Source of the DNA: Lysobacter sp.
GTDB taxonomy: Bacteria; Pseudomonadota; Gammaproteobacteria; Xanthomonadales; Xanthomonadaceae
Assembly (NCBI GenBank): GCA_013362405.1
Contig: JABFWF010000118.1
Span: 1 to 34,545 of the forward strand
Reading direction: 5' to 3'
DNA length: 34,545 bases
This document shows, one piece after another, positions 1 to 10,716 of the stretch. The notes under the pieces are model-generated. The model had not been told where the DNA came from. It searched no databases and was given only the letters and a program-made list of their open reading frames with translations. Positions within the stretch are counted from its first letter, which is position 1. Each line of letters starts with the position of its first letter. A program made the translations under genes and the position numbers.

Positions 1-1
1 G

Positions 2-274
2 GCGCAGGCCGGCCTGGCCTTCTGCGCCCTGCGCGACAACGCGCTGGCGCAGGCCGAGGCGGGCTTCACCGGCATCCTCGCCGCGCGCCCGGACGACCCG
101 GCGGCGGTCGAGGGCCTTGGCCACGTGCGCTACCGGCAGGGCCGCACCGACGACGCCCGCGCGCTGTTCACGCGCGCGCTCGCGCTCGACCCGGGCAACC
201 CCGAGATCCGCGGCATGCTTGACCGCCTGCATGATGTGCCCCCTGCCGCCGCGAACGCATCCACGGCGGATTGA
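2..274 (+). CDS. TPR-repeat protein, C-terminal fragment (5' end outside window)
   Basis: Open frame from base 2 to TGA at 272-274: ...GLGHVRYRQGRTDDARALFTRALALDPGNPEI..., typical TPR helix pattern. Confidence 0.65.
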   Translation, partial: AQAGLAFCALRDNALAQAEAGFTGILAARPDDPAAVEGLGHVRYRQGRTDDARALFTRALALDPGNPEIRGMLDRLHDVPPAAANASTAD

Positions 275-465
275 TCACTGCGATCCCCAGCCTCGTCGGC
301 TGGCCTGGTCGCCCCCTGCGCTTTTCCCGCCTGTCGCGACCCTGGCGGGCCTGCGGATGACACCCGGCGGAAAGCTCATCGCCCCTATGCACGCAGAGAG
401 TGTGCCAGAGCGGTCAACTTCTTCACGAGATCTTCATCACGGCCGTCGGAAGCCTCCGCCGGCCG

Positions 466-1089
466 TCACGGTGTGCCGTGGTGCTTGCCCTGCCAGGGGT
501 TGTACCAGGCGCGGATGCGCGCGATGTCGGCGGACATGTCGTCGCCGAGTTCGAACGCGGGACCGATGCCGATGATCCGCTCGGGATAGTGGAAGTAGGC
601 GGGCAACACCGGCACGCCGGCCGCCTTCGCGATCTTCCAGAAGCCCGGCTTCCAGCGTTCGACCGGTTTGCGGGTGCCCTCCGGCGCCAGTCCGAACCAG
701 AATTTGTCACTCCCCTGCAGCAATGCGGCGGCCTGTTCGACCACGCCGTGGGCCGCGCTGCGGTCGACCGCGATCACACCGAGTCCGCGCATCAGCACGC
801 CGAGCGGCCACCAGAACAGCTGGTGCTTGCCGAGCACCTTGAGGTCGAGCCCGAGCGCGAGCTTGGCGGCGAAGCCCCACACGCCATCCCAGTTGGACGA
901 ATGCGGCGCGCCGATCAGCACCAGTTTCGGGATGTCCGGGAAAGCGCCGACCATGCGCCAGCCACCCAGGCGCAGGATGGTGCGCCCGAGCCACCGCGTG
1001 AAACGGTTGCGTCGCGTGCGCGGCACGTTCGGCGGCAACGGCAGCACGTAGCCGGGCGTCGGCGTTGCGGGCATTGCCCCTTCCCCCAT
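466..1089 (-). CDS. Lysophospholipid/1-acylglycerol-3-phosphate acyltransferase family (PlsC-like)
   Basis: 207 aa; HX4D motif (HSSNWD) and APEGTR motif. Confidence 0.8.
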   Translation of the reverse strand: MGEGAMPATPTPGYVLPLPPNVPRTRRNRFTRWLGRTILRLGGWRMVGAFPDIPKLVLIGAPHSSNWDGVWGFAAKLALGLDLKVLGKHQLFWWPLGVLMRGLGVIAVDRSAAHGVVEQAAALLQGSDKFWFGLAPEGTRKPVERWKPGFWKIAKAAGVPVLPAYFHYPERIIGIGPAFELGDDMSADIARIRAWYNPWQGKHHGTP

Positions 1090-1109
1090 GTGTCCTGATC
1101 CCCTGATGG

Positions 1110-1529
1110 CTAGTCCCAGTCGCGGCGCGTGCGCTCCCGCTTGAGGCTACTGCGTCCGCGCTTGGCGTCCAGCCGGCGTCGCTGCGAGGCACGGGTCGGG
1201 CGGGTAGCGATGCGCGGCTTCGGCGCGTGCAGGCCGGCGGCGACGAACGCCGCCAGGCGCTCGCGGGCGTCCTCGCGGTTGCGCTCCTGGGTGCGGAAGC
1301 GCTGTGCGCTGATCACCAGCACGCCGTCATCGGTGAGGCGTCGGTCGCGGCGCGCCAGCAGGCGCGTGCGCACGTCCTCGGGCAGCGACGGCGACTGCGC
1401 CACGTCGAACCGCAGCTCGACCGCGGTCGCCACCTTGTTGACGTTCTGCCCGCCCGGGCCGGCCGAACGCACGAAGCGCTCGACCAGTTCGTCGTCGGGG
1501 ATCGCGAGGGATTCGTCGATCTGCAGCAT
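1110..1529 (-). CDS. arfB: Peptidyl-tRNA hydrolase / alternative ribosome-rescue factor ArfB
   Basis: GGQNVNK motif in RF-1-like domain and basic C-terminal tail; internal Met (MLQIDESLAIPDDEL) chosen as start. Confidence 0.88.
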   Translation of the reverse strand: MLQIDESLAIPDDELVERFVRSAGPGGQNVNKVATAVELRFDVAQSPSLPEDVRTRLLARRDRRLTDDGVLVISAQRFRTQERNREDARERLAAFVAAGLHAPKPRIATRPTRASQRRRLDAKRGRSSLKRERTRRDWD

Positions 1530-1617
1530 GCGCGGATTGTAGGCAGCGGGACCACGGCGATGCTTCCGCACCGATCACGCTTCGCACGCCCGTGGATCCG
1601 ACCGCGGGTCGGGCGCC

Positions 1618-2343
1618 CTAGCCGTCGTGGTGTCCCCGCTCTCCGAACAACGCCAGTGCCCGTGCGAATTCCACGTCCGGCGGCGCCACCACGTCCACCG
1701 GCGCACCCGTCACCGGATGCACGAAGGCCAGCCGCCGCGCGTGCAGCAGCATGCGGTGGATGCCGAGCATGCGGAAGGCGCGGTTGTGGCGGCCGTCGCC
1801 GTGGCTGGTGTCGCCGACCAGATGATGCGAGGCGTGCTTGAGGTGGCGACGGATCTGGCGGAAGCGACCGGTCGTCGGGCGTGCGCGCAGCAGCGCGTAG
1901 CGTGACGTCGGAAAGCCGGCCGAAGGCGTGTCCAGTTCGCAGGTGGCGAGGCGCTCGAACTCCGTCACCGCCGGCTTCTTCACCGGCTTGCCGGGGCCGC
2001 CGTCGAGCGGATGGTCGACGGTGAAGCGTTCCTCCGGCCAGCCACGGCAGACCGCCCAGTAATGCTTTTCAAAAGCCGCTGTTCCCGCTTCGCGCGACAT
2101 CAGCATCTTGCCGAGCGCCGACGCGGTGTCGCGGTCGAAGGCGAGCAGCAGGCAACCGCTGGTGGCGCGGTCGAGCCGGTGCACGAGGAAGATGGGCCTT
2201 CCGAACTGCGAGCGCAGGCGATCGGCGGCGAAGTCGGTTTCGCCGCGCGCCAGCGCGCTGTCGTGGACCATCAGCCCGGCGGGCTTGTCGATCACCGCCA
2301 GCCAGTCGTCGCAATGGACGACCGGCAGCGCCTCAGCGCCCAC
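1618..2343 (-). CDS. RluA/TruC-family pseudouridine synthase
   Basis: KPAGLMVH and HRLDRATSG motifs; GTG start at 2343 overlapping the ubiB 3' end. Confidence 0.82.
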   Translation of the reverse strand: MGAEALPVVHCDDWLAVIDKPAGLMVHDSALARGETDFAADRLRSQFGRPIFLVHRLDRATSGCLLLAFDRDTASALGKMLMSREAGTAAFEKHYWAVCRGWPEERFTVDHPLDGGPGKPVKKPAVTEFERLATCELDTPSAGFPTSRYALLRARPTTGRFRQIRRHLKHASHHLVGDTSHGDGRHNRAFRMLGIHRMLLHARRLAFVHPVTGAPVDVVAPPDVEFARALALFGERGHHDG

Positions 2344-4008
2344 GCGGCCACGCCGCGAGCAGTGCCCACACGCCACCCAGCGCGGCGACCAGCACCGCCA
2401 CCGGCACGCCGAACAGGCGCGCGCCACCGGCATCCAGCGCGTACAGCACCGCGGCCACCAGCAGCAGGCCGGTGCCAAGGATGGCGGCGATGATGCGTCG
2501 CTGCGCGCCGCGCAGGATGCGCGTGATCTCGCGCAGGTCGGGCGAACCGACCTGCACCGCGTTGCGTCCTTCCACCTGCTGGGTCAGCCAGCCATGCAGC
2601 AGGCGCGGCATGTCCGGCGCGTGCGTCACCATCTCCGGCAGGCGCTTGCGGAATTCCGACAGCAGCCGGCGCGGGCTGTAGCGCGCGACCAGGATGCGCT
2701 CCAGCACGGGCTTGGCCACCGCCCAGATGTCGATCTGCGGATCGAGCAGGCGGCCGATGCCCTCGATGTTGAGCAGCGTCTTCTGCAGCAGGATCAGCTG
2801 CGGCTGCAGGGTCAGCTCGTAGCGCTGCGCGGTGCGGAACAGCTTCAGCAGCACCTCGGCCAGCGAGATTTCGGACAGCGGCCGGGTGAAATAGGGCTCG
2901 CACACCGCGCGCGCGGCCGCCTCGAGTTCGTCGATGCGGATGTGCGACGGCATCCAGCCGGCCTGCACGTGCAGCTCGGCGATGCGGCGGTAGTCGCGGT
3001 GGAAGATCGCCATGAAGTTCTCCGCGAGATAGTACTGATCCTCGCTGGAGAGCTGCCCCATGATGCCGAAGTCGAGCGCGATGAAGCGCGGGTCGGCCTT
3101 GCGCGCCGGGTCCGCGTCCACCCAGATGTTGCCGGCGTGCGCGTCGGCGTGGAAGAAGTTGTCGCGGAACACCTGCGTGTAGAACACGCGCACGCCCTTC
3201 GCCGCGAGCGCCTTGCGGTCGATGCCGGCGGCATCCAGCGCGGCGATGTCGTCCGACGGGATGCCGTGCACGCGCTCCATGGTCAGCACGCGCTCGGCGG
3301 TGTGCGACCAGATCACCTCCGGCACGTACAGGTCCGGCGAGTCCTGCCAGAAGCGGCGCAGCACCGACGCATTCGCACCTTCGCGCTGCAGGTCGAGCTC
3401 GGCCGCCAGCGTGTTCTCGATCTCGGCGACGATCTCGCGCGGGCGGATCTTGTCGGCGGACGGATGCGCGCGGTCGACCAGCGCGGCGACCGACCGCAGC
3501 AGCGCGATGTCGGCGCCGATCTGCTTCTCGATGCCGGGGCGCAGCACCTTGACCACCACTTGCCGGGGCGCGGCGCCCGGCAGCGCGGGCAACGTCGCCG
3601 CGTGCACCTGGGCGATCGACGCGGAGGCCAGCGGCGTGGTGTCGAACGACGCGAACGCGACGTCGACCGGGCGCGCCAGCGCCTTCTCGACGATCGCGCG
3701 GGCCGCCGCGCCGTCGAAGGGCGCGACGCGGTCCTGCAGCAGCGCGAGTTCCGCGGCGACGTCCGGCGGCACGAGGTCGCGGCGCGTCGAGAGGATCTGC
3801 CCGAACTTGACGAAGATCGGCCCGAGCTCCTGCAACGCGAGACGCAGGCGCGCGCCTCGCGGCAGCGCCTCGATCGCCTTCGGCGCGCGTGGCACGAACG
3901 GCTGCATCAGCTTCAGCCAGCGCTCGGCGACGGTGTCCTCGAGCAGCGCATCCAGGCGGTAGCGCAGCAGCACGCGGCCGATGCGGGCGGCACGCAGCAC
4001 CGGCGTCA
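2333..4008 (-). CDS. ubiB: ABC1/UbiB-family atypical kinase, ubiquinone biosynthesis
   Basis: [14 protein letters not shown] motif, [22 protein letters not shown] start at 4008 overlapping the ubiJ stop. Confidence 0.88.
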
Positions 4009-4656
4009 CGCGCGGCTCCCGCCAACGGCAAGGCGCGCCACCCGCGCGGCCAGCCGCTCGACGTCGTCGCGCACCACGTCGACGTCGTCGTAGAACGCGT
4101 GCAGCTCGGCCTTGGCGACCACGTCGCGGCTTTCCTCGGTGAGGAATTCCGCGCCGCTTTCGGCCAGGGCGCGGCCGGTCGCGTGGGCCTGGCGCAGCAC
4201 GGACGCGGCCAGACTGGCGACCTGCACGCCGATCACGTCGCCGAACACCGCGACGAACGGCAACTGCCAGTCGGGATCGAAGCGTTCGGCCAGGCGTTGC
4301 AGGCGCCGCGCGAGTTCGGCGTCGCCCGACAGCCGCACCTTGCCGACCGGCGGCGCGTCGTCGCGGCGCAGGAACGGCAGCTGCCCGAGCAGGCCGCCGA
4401 GGGTGGCGCGCACGCCGAGGTCGGGTTCGTTTTCCGCATCGACCGGACCGACGACGAGGCGCTCGCCATCCACGCGCACCTGCAACGCCAGCGGCGGCAA
4501 CGTGCCGCTTCTCGACTCCAGCTGCATCGCGACGCGCTGGCCATCGAGCGCGGCAAGCCCGGCGCGGGTGTCGGGATCCAGTGCGAGCGCGCGGTTCAGC
4601 GCTGCTTCCAGCGCGCGGCCGGCGGGCACTTTCCAGTTGAAGGGGAATGCGGGCAT
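4006..4656 (-). CDS. ubiJ: Ubiquinone biosynthesis accessory factor UbiJ (SCP2-domain)
   Basis: 216 aa SCP2-like N-terminus with C-terminal helical part; immediately upstream of and overlapping ubiB. Confidence 0.78.
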   Translation of the reverse strand: MPAFPFNWKVPAGRALEAALNRALALDPDTRAGLAALDGQRVAMQLESRSGTLPPLALQVRVDGERLVVGPVDAENEPDLGVRATLGGLLGQLPFLRRDDAPPVGKVRLSGDAELARRLQRLAERFDPDWQLPFVAVFGDVIGVQVASLAASVLRQAHATGRALAESGAEFLTEESRDVVAKAELHAFYDDVDVVRDDVERLAARVARLAVGGSRA

Positions 4657-4710
4657 CGCGGCATTCTAGCGGGCGGGTTCGCAACCCGCCGTGCCGGCGT
4701 GCTCCTCGCG

Positions 4711-4830
4711 GGAGCGGCCCACAGCCGCGAGCTTTTCCCTGCGATGGCGCCGCCTTCGTAGGAGCGGCGTAAGCCGCGATCGGAGGCCCGCCGTGGAAAA
4801 GGCGGAAAGCTCGCGGCCTTAAGCCGCAGG
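4711..4830. repeat. Cluster of REP-like palindromes (GGAGCGGC..AGCCGCGA type)
   Basis: Three imperfect GCGGC...GCCGC hairpin units: ggagcggcccacagccgcgag (4711), gtaggagcggcgtaagccgcgatcgg (4758), tcgcggccttaagccgca (4811). Confidence 0.65.
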
Positions 4831-4842
4831 GGGTTGGTTCCG

Positions 4843-4932
4843 TCACCACGCCGCCGCCAGGCGCTCCAGCCCCTCGTCGATCGACACCCGCGGCACGTAG
4901 CCGAAGTCGCGCGTCGCCGGCGCCATGTCGTA
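4843..4932 (-). pseudogene. Duplicated 3'-terminal fragment of oleD (about 29 codons plus stop)
   Basis: Minus strand reads [29 protein letters not shown], versus [32 protein letters not shown] at the end of intact oleD; 37-bp identical direct repeat 4878-4914 / 5038-5074. Confidence 0.85.
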
Positions 4933-4993
4933 CCGCGCCGCCTCGCATCCCTGGCGGCGGCGGACGCCTCGCGCCGCCGCGCGCGACGCGATT

Positions 4994-6001
4994 TCACGTG
5001 CTGCGGAAAGATGCCTGCAGCCGCTCGAGGCCTTCCGCGATCGACACCCGCGGCACGTAGCCGAAGTCGCGCGTGGCGGGCGTCATGTCGTACCAGTGCG
5101 TCGTGCTCAATTGTTCCGCGAGGAAGCGCGTCAGCGGCGGTTCGCCGCGCAACGGCAACAGCGTCCACGCGGCTTCGCACGCCGCGCCGATCGCGTATGC
5201 CAGTCCGAACGGCACCGTCTTCGTCACCGGCGGCGCGCCCGCCGCCTGCAGGAGCGCGTTGACGATCTCGCGCACCGGCTTCGGTTCGCCGTTGCTGATG
5301 AAGTAGGCGCGGCCCGCGCAGGCTGTTCCCGGCGCGAGATGCGCGAAGGCGTCGAAGTGCGCCTGCGCGGCGTTGTCGATGTAGGTGGTGTCGATGCGGT
5401 TGTCGCCATCGCCGACCAGGCGGAGCCGGCCGGCGCGCGCGCGTTCGACCAGCCGCGGCAGCAGCTGCTGGTCACCCGGGCCCCAGATCAGGCGCGGGCG
5501 CAGCGCGACGGTGGCGAGCGACGCGTCGTTGGCGGCGAGCACCGCGCGTTCGGCGATCGCCTTGGTCGCCGCATACGGCGCCTTGAAGTTTTCGCCGTAG
5601 GGGACCGTGTCGGCCGTGCCGCCTTCGACCGGATGCGTCGCGCGATGGGTGACGCTCGGCGTGGAGGTGTTCACGAGCCGGCCGATGCCATGCGCGCGGC
5701 AGGCGGCGATCACGTTGTCGGTGCCGACCACGTTCGCGCGGTGGTAGCCGTCGTAACCGCCCCACGCGCCTGCCTTGGCCGCATTGTGGAATACCGCAAA
5801 GGCGGCCGCCTCGTGGCCCGCGAACGCGCGCAGCACCGCATCGCGATCGGCAAGGTCGCCCTGCAGCTGGCGCACGCCGAGCGCATCGAGCGCCGGATAG
5901 CGGCCGCGGTTGAAGCTGCTGACCTCGTACCCCCGCTCGACCAGGCCGCGACACAGCGCCTGGCCGAGGAAGCCGCCGCCGCCGGTGACGAGGATCCTCA
6001 T
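4994..6001 (-). CDS. oleD: OleD: NAD(P)-dependent 2-alkyl-3-oxoalkanoate reductase (extended SDR)
   Basis: [24 protein letters not shown] Rossmann motif; 4-bp overlap with oleC; ole cluster context. Confidence 0.88.
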   Translation of the reverse strand: MRILVTGGGGFLGQALCRGLVERGYEVSSFNRGRYPALDALGVRQLQGDLADRDAVLRAFAGHEAAAFAVFHNAAKAGAWGGYDGYHRANVVGTDNVIAACRAHGIGRLVNTSTPSVTHRATHPVEGGTADTVPYGENFKAPYAATKAIAERAVLAANDASLATVALRPRLIWGPGDQQLLPRLVERARAGRLRLVGDGDNRIDTTYIDNAAQAHFDAFAHLAPGTACAGRAYFISNGEPKPVREIVNALLQAAGAPPVTKTVPFGLAYAIGAACEAAWTLLPLRGEPPLTRFLAEQLSTTHWYDMTPATRDFGYVPRVSIAEGLERLQASFRST

Positions 6002-7653
6002 GCACGCTCCTTCGTCGGCAATTGCCGCGCCGCCCAGGCCGCCAGTTTCTCGCGCGCGATCTTGGCGTTGTGGCGGATGTCGACCGGGAAGCGCGGGTGG
6101 CGCAGGAAGGCCTGCACCTTCGCCGTATGCACGAAGCCATCGCCGAGGTGGCGCAGTTCCTGCGCGATCCGCAGCCATTCGCGCGCGTGCACGCCTGCGC
6201 GGAGCTCGACGCACAGCACCGGCCGCTGCGCGCCTTTTGCGCCGACGCCGACCAGCGCGGTACGACGCACGTCCGGATGGGTGTTGAACACCGGCTCGAC
6301 CTGCTCGGTGCAGAGGGTCGTCAGGTCGTCGACCACCACCCGCTGCGACTTGCGCCCGCAGAACCACAGCCGGCCATCGGCATCCATCCAGCCGAGGTCG
6401 CCCATGCGATGCACGATGCGCGTGCTGCCGTCGGCCAGCGTTTCGCGGATCTTCGCCAGCCGCGTCGCATCATCGCGTCGCCAGTACGTGTCGGTCGCGG
6501 TCGGGCCGGCGACGGTGATCTCGCCGACCTGCCCGCGCGCCACCAGCAGGGCATCGGACCACGTGCCGACCGCGTCGTCGTCGATGCGGATGATGCGCAC
6601 CTCGTTCGGCGAGACGGCGCGGCCGACGCAGGTGCCGGCGCCGCGCTCGGTCGCCTCGCGCGTGTCCTCCAGCGCACGGCCTTCGATCACCGTCACCGGC
6701 AGGCATTCGGTCGCGCCGTACGGCGTCCACAGCTGCGCATCGCCCGGCAGCAATGCGCGCATCGCCGCCACCACGTCGGGCGGCACCGGCGCGCCCGCGG
6801 AGGTGACGCGCCGCACGCTCGGCAGCTTCGCGCCGTGCCGCGCGAGCACGCCGACCAGCGCGGGCGAGCCGAACAGCTGGGTGACGCCGAAGCGCTCGAT
6901 CGCACGCACGAGCCTGCGAGGATCCGCCTGCGCGGGCCGCGTCGGATCCATGTCCGGAATGATCGAGGTCATGCCGAGCGCCGGATCGAACAGCGCGAAC
7001 GGCGGAAACGTCGGCAGGTCGACGCCGCCGGGCTCGAGGGCGAAGGCTTCGGGCAGCATGCCGACCTGGGCGACGAAATGGCGATGGCGGTAGACGACGC
7101 CCTTGGGCACGCCGGTCGAGCCGCTGGTGAAGAGGATCGCCGCGATGTCGTCGGGCTGCGTGTCGGCGAGCTGCGGGCCGGCATTCGCGCCAGCGCGCTC
7201 CACGTCGGCGAGCGTCGCGTCGGCCAGCCATGCGCGCGCGCCGGTGGTGATGCGCACGCGCGCCGAGCGCGCCCAGCCGAGCAGCGTGCGCGCGACGTGC
7301 GCGAGGGGGATGCCGATGAAGGCGTCGGGACCGGCTTCGTCCAGGCACTGCCGCAGCGCGCGTTTGTCGATGCCGGGATCGACCAGCACCGGCACCGCAC
7401 CCGCCTTGAACAGCGCGAACATCAGCAGGAAGAACGCCGGCGTGGGCCGCACCATCACCACGGTGCGCGTGCCGCGGACCACGCCATGGTGGGCGAGGCC
7501 GGCGGCGATCGCGTCGCTGCGCGCATCGAGCTGGGCGTAGGTGAGCGTCACGCCGTACCGGCCGTTGCGGCCGGGGCAGCGCATCGCGACCTGGTCGCCA
7601 CGCATGGCGGCGAGCCCGGGCAGCGTGGCGGCGATGTTGCAGGGGACGGGCAT
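5998..7653 (-). CDS. oleC: OleC: AMP-forming ligase-family beta-lactone synthetase
   Basis: 551 aa ANL-superfamily; [42 protein letters not shown]; cluster context. Confidence 0.9.
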   Translation of the reverse strand: MPVPCNIAATLPGLAAMRGDQVAMRCPGRNGRYGVTLTYAQLDARSDAIAAGLAHHGVVRGTRTVVMVRPTPAFFLLMFALFKAGAVPVLVDPGIDKRALRQCLDEAGPDAFIGIPLAHVARTLLGWARSARVRITTGARAWLADATLADVERAGANAGPQLADTQPDDIAAILFTSGSTGVPKGVVYRHRHFVAQVGMLPEAFALEPGGVDLPTFPPFALFDPALGMTSIIPDMDPTRPAQADPRRLVRAIERFGVTQLFGSPALVGVLARHGAKLPSVRRVTSAGAPVPPDVVAAMRALLPGDAQLWTPYGATECLPVTVIEGRALEDTREATERGAGTCVGRAVSPNEVRIIRIDDDAVGTWSDALLVARGQVGEITVAGPTATDTYWRRDDATRLAKIRETLADGSTRIVHRMGDLGWMDADGRLWFCGRKSQRVVVDDLTTLCTEQVEPVFNTHPDVRRTALVGVGAKGAQRPVLCVELRAGVHAREWLRIAQELRHLGDGFVHTAKVQAFLRHPRFPVDIRHNAKIAREKLAAWAARQLPTKERA

Positions 7654-7689
7654 CGCGCCATTGTCGCCGAGACGGCCGGTTCAGATCCT

Positions 7690-7714
7690 TGCAGGGGCGG
7701 CTTACAGCCGCGAG
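7690..7714. repeat. REP-like palindrome
   Basis: tgcaggggcggcttacagccgcgag, same core as other units in window. Confidence 0.5.
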
Positions 7715-7832
7715 CCGTTGCCGTGTGCGGAGGGCTGCCGCGACCCAGGCCTTCATCGCGCCGCTTGCCTTCGATGCGGGAGCCACCAGAATTCGCGGTT
7801 TCCGCCATCCTGCCGCCCGCTGCGGGGCGTCC

Positions 7833-8213
7833 ATGCCGCATCCCTGCCTGTCCTGTGGCGCCTGCTGCGCCGCGTTCCGCGTGAGCCTGCACTGGTCCGA
7901 GACCGAGCCGTTCCTCGGCGGCCGCGTGCCGGTCGAACTCACCGAGCCGGTGCGCCTGCACGAACTCGCGATGCGCGGCACTTCGCAGGCGCGGCCCCGC
8001 TGCGTGGCCCTGGAGGCAGACATCGGGCGCTCCAGCCGCTGCACGATTTACGCGCGACGCCCATCGGCTTGCGCCGCGGTGGTGGCGTCCTGGGAATCCG
8101 GCGGGGCGAGCACGCAATGCGACCGGGCGCGCGCGGTGCACGGGCTGCCGGTGCTGACGCCGTCGGATTGGCTCGACGTCGACGACGCCCAGCGGAGCCC
8201 GCTGCCGGCGTGA
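7833..8213 (+). CDS. YkgJ-family cysteine-cluster protein
   Basis: CLSCGACC N-terminus, RCTIYARRPSAC motif; about 126 aa. Confidence 0.8.
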   Translation: MPHPCLSCGACCAAFRVSLHWSETEPFLGGRVPVELTEPVRLHELAMRGTSQARPRCVALEADIGRSSRCTIYARRPSACAAVVASWESGGASTQCDRARAVHGLPVLTPSDWLDVDDAQRSPLPA

Positions 8214-8228
8214 TCGCCGGCAGTTGCG

Positions 8229-9158
8229 CTACAGCGGATTCCGCTCGAGGAATCGGCGGATCATCGGCACCAGCACCGCGTGCTTGTCCTCGAGCACGTA
8301 GTGATCGGCATCGTCGAATGCATGCACTTCCGCCTGTGGCAGCGCGGCGGCGAAGGCGGCGAGGCAATGGCGGTCGAACACGAAATCGCGCAGGCCCCAG
8401 CCGATGAACACCGGACGATCGGCGAACTCGTGCAGGCGCCGACCGGCTTCTTCCACCAGGGGCCACGCCGGATCGCCTTCGCGCAGCGGAATGTCCTGCA
8501 TGAAGCGCAGCGTGCTGATCGCGTTGTCCCAGCCGGCGTACGGCGCGATGTACGCGTTGCGCACGTCGGTCGGCATTCGCCGCGCGGTGCCGAGCCAGGC
8601 CGCGCCGCGCGCGAACAGGTTGAAGCGGCGGATCAGCCAGCCACCCACGCGCGAATCGCGGCCTAGCGAAAGTTGCCACGGCATCTTCTTCGCGGCCGGC
8701 AGCGGGAACGTCGCGGTATTGAGGATGACCAGGCGCCGCACCCGCGGCAGGTGCCGCAACGCCCAGCCCATGCCGATCATGCCGCCCCAGTCGTGCAGCG
8801 CAAGCGTCACCGGGCCGGTGATGCCGAGCGTGTCGAGCAGCGTCGCCAGGTCCTCGACGCGCGAGCGCAGCGTGTAGTCGTAGCGCGGCGACGCATCGCG
8901 CGCATCGTCGGGCTTGTCCGACAGCCCCATGCCGACATGGTCCGGCACGATGCAGCGGTACGCGTTTCCAGACGCCGGATCGCGCAGTTCCAGCACGAGA
9001 TGGCGCCAGTAGTAGCTCCACGACGGATTGCCGTGCAGCATGACGACGACTTCGCCGTCGCGCGGGCCTTCGTCGAGGTAGGACAGCGCGACGCCGGGAC
9101 GGACGTCGAGACGCTGCGGCGTGAACGGATAATCCGGGAACGCACCCACTGCCAGCAC
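8229..9158 (-). CDS. oleB: OleB: alpha/beta-hydrolase (haloalkane dehalogenase-like) beta-lactone decarboxylase
   Basis: HGNPSWSYYWR, LALHDWGGMIG nucleophile elbow; cluster context. Confidence 0.88.
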   Translation of the reverse strand: MLAVGAFPDYPFTPQRLDVRPGVALSYLDEGPRDGEVVVMLHGNPSWSYYWRHLVLELRDPASGNAYRCIVPDHVGMGLSDKPDDARDASPRYDYTLRSRVEDLATLLDTLGITGPVTLALHDWGGMIGMGWALRHLPRVRRLVILNTATFPLPAAKKMPWQLSLGRDSRVGGWLIRRFNLFARGAAWLGTARRMPTDVRNAYIAPYAGWDNAISTLRFMQDIPLREGDPAWPLVEEAGRRLHEFADRPVFIGWGLRDFVFDRHCLAAFAAALPQAEVHAFDDADHYVLEDKHAVLVPMIRRFLERNPL

Positions 9159-9164
9159 GCCCGC

Positions 9165-9503
9165 TCAGGCCCTGCGCACGAATTCGGACTTGAGCTGCAT
9201 CGCGCCGAAGCCGTCGATGCGGCAGTCGATGTCATGGTCGCCATCGACGAGGCGGATGTTCTTCACCCGGGTGCCGACCTTGAGCGCGGCCGATGCACCC
9301 TTGACCTTCAGGTCCTTGATGACCGTGACCGTATCGCCATCGGCCAGCAGGTTGCCGACGGCATCACGGACTTCACGCGCGGCCTCGGCGGCCGGCGTCG
9401 TACCGGGCGACCACTCGTGCCCGCATTCCGGGCACACGTGGATCGCACCGTCGATGTAGGCGTACGCCGAGGCGCACTGTGGGCAGGATGGCGGGGTTAC
9501 CAC
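9165..9503 (-). CDS. PhnA/YjdM-like zinc-ribbon domain protein
   Basis: CPQC...CPECGHEW zinc ribbon followed by [43 protein letters not shown] start overlaps the oleA stop. Confidence 0.85.
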   Translation of the reverse strand: MVTPPSCPQCASAYAYIDGAIHVCPECGHEWSPGTTPAAEAAREVRDAVGNLLADGDTVTVIKDLKVKGASAALKVGTRVKNIRLVDGDHDIDCRIDGFGAMQLKSEFVRRA

Positions 9504-10519
9504 ACCACTTCGGCCATCGAGCAGTTCAGGCCCGAGCCGATGCCCAGCAGCGCGATGCGCTTGCCCTTCTGCAGGCGGCCCATCTCGCGCAGCTTGCTGA
9601 GCACGATCGGCACCGAGGCGGGGCCGATGTTGCCGTGCTCGCCGAAGATGGTCATGACCTTCTTCGGGTCGATGCGGAACGCGCGCAGGAACGCCTTCGT
9701 GTGCGCCTTGCTGACCTGGTGGATGACGAATTCGTCGAGCTCGTCGACCACCCAGCCGAGCGCGGTGCGGGCGGCGGCGAAGGTCTTCTGGCCGAGCTTG
9801 ACGCCCTCGGTCATCAGCATGCGGCCGTCGGCGACCATGCGGTCGTGCACGAGGTCGCCGCGGCACAGCTGGTTCCACTCGGTCGCCGAGCGGGTGACGG
9901 AACCGCGATACCGCGGTGCGCCCGGCGCGAGTTCGGCGCGCGCCATCACCATCGCGGCGGCGCCGCTGCCCAGCGTGAGCGTGGCCATCTCCTCGCGGAA
10001 CTGGTCGGCGGTGACGTCGGGCCGGCTGAGGCGCTCGAGGGTCTTCTCGTAGGCGAGGTCGGCGGTTTCGCCGTTCACCACCAGCGCGTAATCAATTTCG
10101 CCGGTCTCGATCATGCGGCTGGCGATGTCCATGCCGTTGAGGAACGCGAGGCAGGCGTTCGCCACGTCGAAGTTCTGGCAGGTGTCGGGCAGGCGCAGGT
10201 TGCCGGCGACGATGCTGGCGGTCGACGGCTCGAGGTAGTCGCGGCTGACCGAAGTGTTGACCAGCAGGCCGACGCGGTCGGCGTCGATGCCGGCGTCGGC
10301 GAGCGCCTTGACGCCTGCGAGCGTGGCCGCGTCGGACGCCTTGACCTCGCCGTCCCACAGGCGCCGCTCGCGCACGCCGGCGACTTCCTCCAGCACGTTG
10401 TACTTGATGCCGAGGCGATCGAGCGTGGGCTTGAGGCGGGCGTGGATTTCGTCGGAGGTCAGGCGACGCGGGGCGTCGACGTGGGCCAGGCCGGCGATGG
10501 CAACGTGCTGGAACAGCAT
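9497..10519 (-). CDS. oleA: OleA: thiolase-superfamily acyl-CoA condensing enzyme
   Basis: [22 protein letters not shown]..., [15 protein letters not shown] active-site Cys, [37 protein letters not shown]; strong resemblance to Xanthomonas OleA from memory. Confidence 0.94.
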   Translation of the reverse strand: MLFQHVAIAGLAHVDAPRRLTSDEIHARLKPTLDRLGIKYNVLEEVAGVRERRLWDGEVKASDAATLAGVKALADAGIDADRVGLLVNTSVSRDYLEPSTASIVAGNLRLPDTCQNFDVANACLAFLNGMDIASRMIETGEIDYALVVNGETADLAYEKTLERLSRPDVTADQFREEMATLTLGSGAAAMVMARAELAPGAPRYRGSVTRSATEWNQLCRGDLVHDRMVADGRMLMTEGVKLGQKTFAAARTALGWVVDELDEFVIHQVSKAHTKAFLRAFRIDPKKVMTIFGEHGNIGPASVPIVLSKLREMGRLQKGKRIALLGIGSGLNCSMAEVVW

Positions 10520-10716
10520 GGAGTGTCCGGAAACCGCGGAAAACGCGACAGGATAACCCCTGCGCGGGCGTCCGGCACCGGTGCGGGTCACGGATTGGCG
10601 GCGGTTCAGGGCCCCGGCCGGGCGGGAAACGGCCGGGCGCCTGATCTTGGGATCGCCGCCCGATGGGGTTCCCGGGCGCTGCCGCCCGTTTCAGGCCTGC
10701 CCGGAGTTGCGCGGCC

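Noticed and set aside
2108-4093. 661-aa plus-strand ORF opposite ubiB
   Set aside because: Antisense to a confident ubiB gene; Arg/Gln/His/Ala-rich composition without recognisable domain.
4925-7884. 722-aa and 620-aa plus-strand ORFs opposite oleD/oleC
   Set aside because: Antisense to intact oleC/oleD; composition typical of high-GC shadow frames.
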